A model generated the notes under the pieces. The model was not told where the DNA came from and did not search any database. It worked only from the letters and a program-made list of their open reading frames with translations. Below, in pieces: positions 5,834 through 6,117 of a DNA stretch of 6,117 nucleotides (the stretch's first letter is position 1; the number at the start of each line of letters is the position of its first letter). The position numbers and the translations under genes were made by a program. The stretch is from an uncultured Clostridia bacterium (lineage in GTDB: Bacteria; Bacillota; Clostridia; Lachnospirales; Anaerotignaceae), in contig CALFPN010000174.1 of assembly GCA_937919015.1 (NCBI GenBank), forward strand, positions 1-6,117, given 5' to 3'.

Positions 5834-6117
5834 ATGGACAAAAAGAAAAAATGTTTTGTGGTTGTGGCCGTGCTTTTTCTGGTATGGCTTTGCAGACCTT
5901 TGCCTTCGGAGGAAAAGAAAATCGAGGATCTTTTCCAACTGGGATTCAGTCCTTCTATATCTATAGATGAAACGACAGAACTGCCCAAGGGCAGAATGGG
6001 AGAATTTCTGAAGGAAATAGAAGAAAGCAGGCCATTCCAGTTTGAACTGGCAGAATCTCAGACGACCGCCTTTCTTCTGAATAAAAAAGAATATGTTTTC
6101 AGCCCGGAAACCGGCTT
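5834..6117 (+). CDS. Unrecognised small membrane-anchored or exported protein (3' partial)
   Basis: I do not recognise this gene. From the ATG at 5834 the frame stays open for 94 codons to the window edge. AGGGG at 5822-5826 lies 7 nt upstream. The product begins MDKKKK, followed by a hydrophobic stretch at about 7-20 (CFVVVAVLFLVWLC), which would act as a signal peptide or single N-terminal anchor that places the rest outside the cytoplasm. The visible outer part is charged and acidic, rich in Glu, Lys and Phe (for example MGEFLKEIEESRPFQFEL), with no motif I can name. C7 and C20 lie in or beside the hydrophobic run, but VWLC is not a proper lipobox. Codon use (CTG leucine, AGA/AGG arginine, GAA) matches the his genes, so it shares their genomic background. 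It has its own promoter after the his terminator, so a histidine role is unlikely. Confidence 0.75.
   Translation, partial: MDKKKKCFVVVAVLFLVWLCRPLPSEEKKIEDLFQLGFSPSISIDETTELPKGRMGEFLKEIEESRPFQFELAESQTTAFLLNKKEYVFSPETG

Noticed and set aside
5834..5893. A lipoprotein signal in the unknown protein
   Set aside because: The residues before C20 (VWL) do not fit the usual lipobox pattern of small residues at -1 and -2, so a plain anchor or signal peptide is the safer description.
5772..5966. A 64-codon plus-strand frame starting inside the terminator
   Set aside because: It begins in the terminator stem without a ribosome binding site and overlaps, in another frame, the better-supported gene at 5834.

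Overview
This window holds a compact, co-directional histidine-biosynthesis gene cluster on the + strand, flanked by the tail of an unrelated DNA-repair gene on the left and the start of an unrecognised membrane-anchored protein on the right. The gene families, AGGAGG-type ribosome binding sites, HisI-HisE fusion, monofunctional HisB and PHP-type histidinol-phosphatase all point to a Gram-positive, Clostridia-like Firmicute. I cannot place it more finely than that from sequence alone.

Layout. Bases 1-299 are the 3' end of ruvA (Holliday junction subunit), cut by the window edge. Bases 300-454 are noncoding and contain a large nested palindrome (327-401). Bases 455-5732 carry hisC, hisB, hisH, hisA, hisF, hisIE and a hisJ-type phosphatase. 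The gaps between these genes run from a 4-nt overlap to 17 nt, so they almost certainly form one transcript. A strong intrinsic terminator (5740-5779) closes the operon. It is followed at once by a good extended -10 promoter (5781-5809) driving a new gene from 5834 that runs off the right edge.

How the genes work together. HisIE carries out the pyrophosphohydrolase and cyclohydrolase steps on PR-ATP, and HisA isomerises ProFAR to PRFAR. HisH plus HisF turn PRFAR into imidazole-glycerol phosphate (IGP) and AICAR. HisB dehydrates IGP, HisC transaminates imidazole-acetol phosphate, and HisJ removes the phosphate to give histidinol. Only the first step (HisG, often with HisZ) and the last two oxidations (HisD) are not encoded here.

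The most notable feature is the left junction. The ruvA tail is about 58% G+C by hand count and uses GCG for 12 of 14 alanines. The his genes are nearer 44% G+C in a hisC sample, and hisIE uses no GCG alanine codons. ruvB does not follow ruvA, and hisZ/hisG/hisD do not precede hisC. This suggests either a horizontally acquired or rearranged his block or a chimeric assembly. I found no mobile element, CRISPR array, RNA gene or novel multi-gene system; the bulk of the window is an ordinary metabolic operon.
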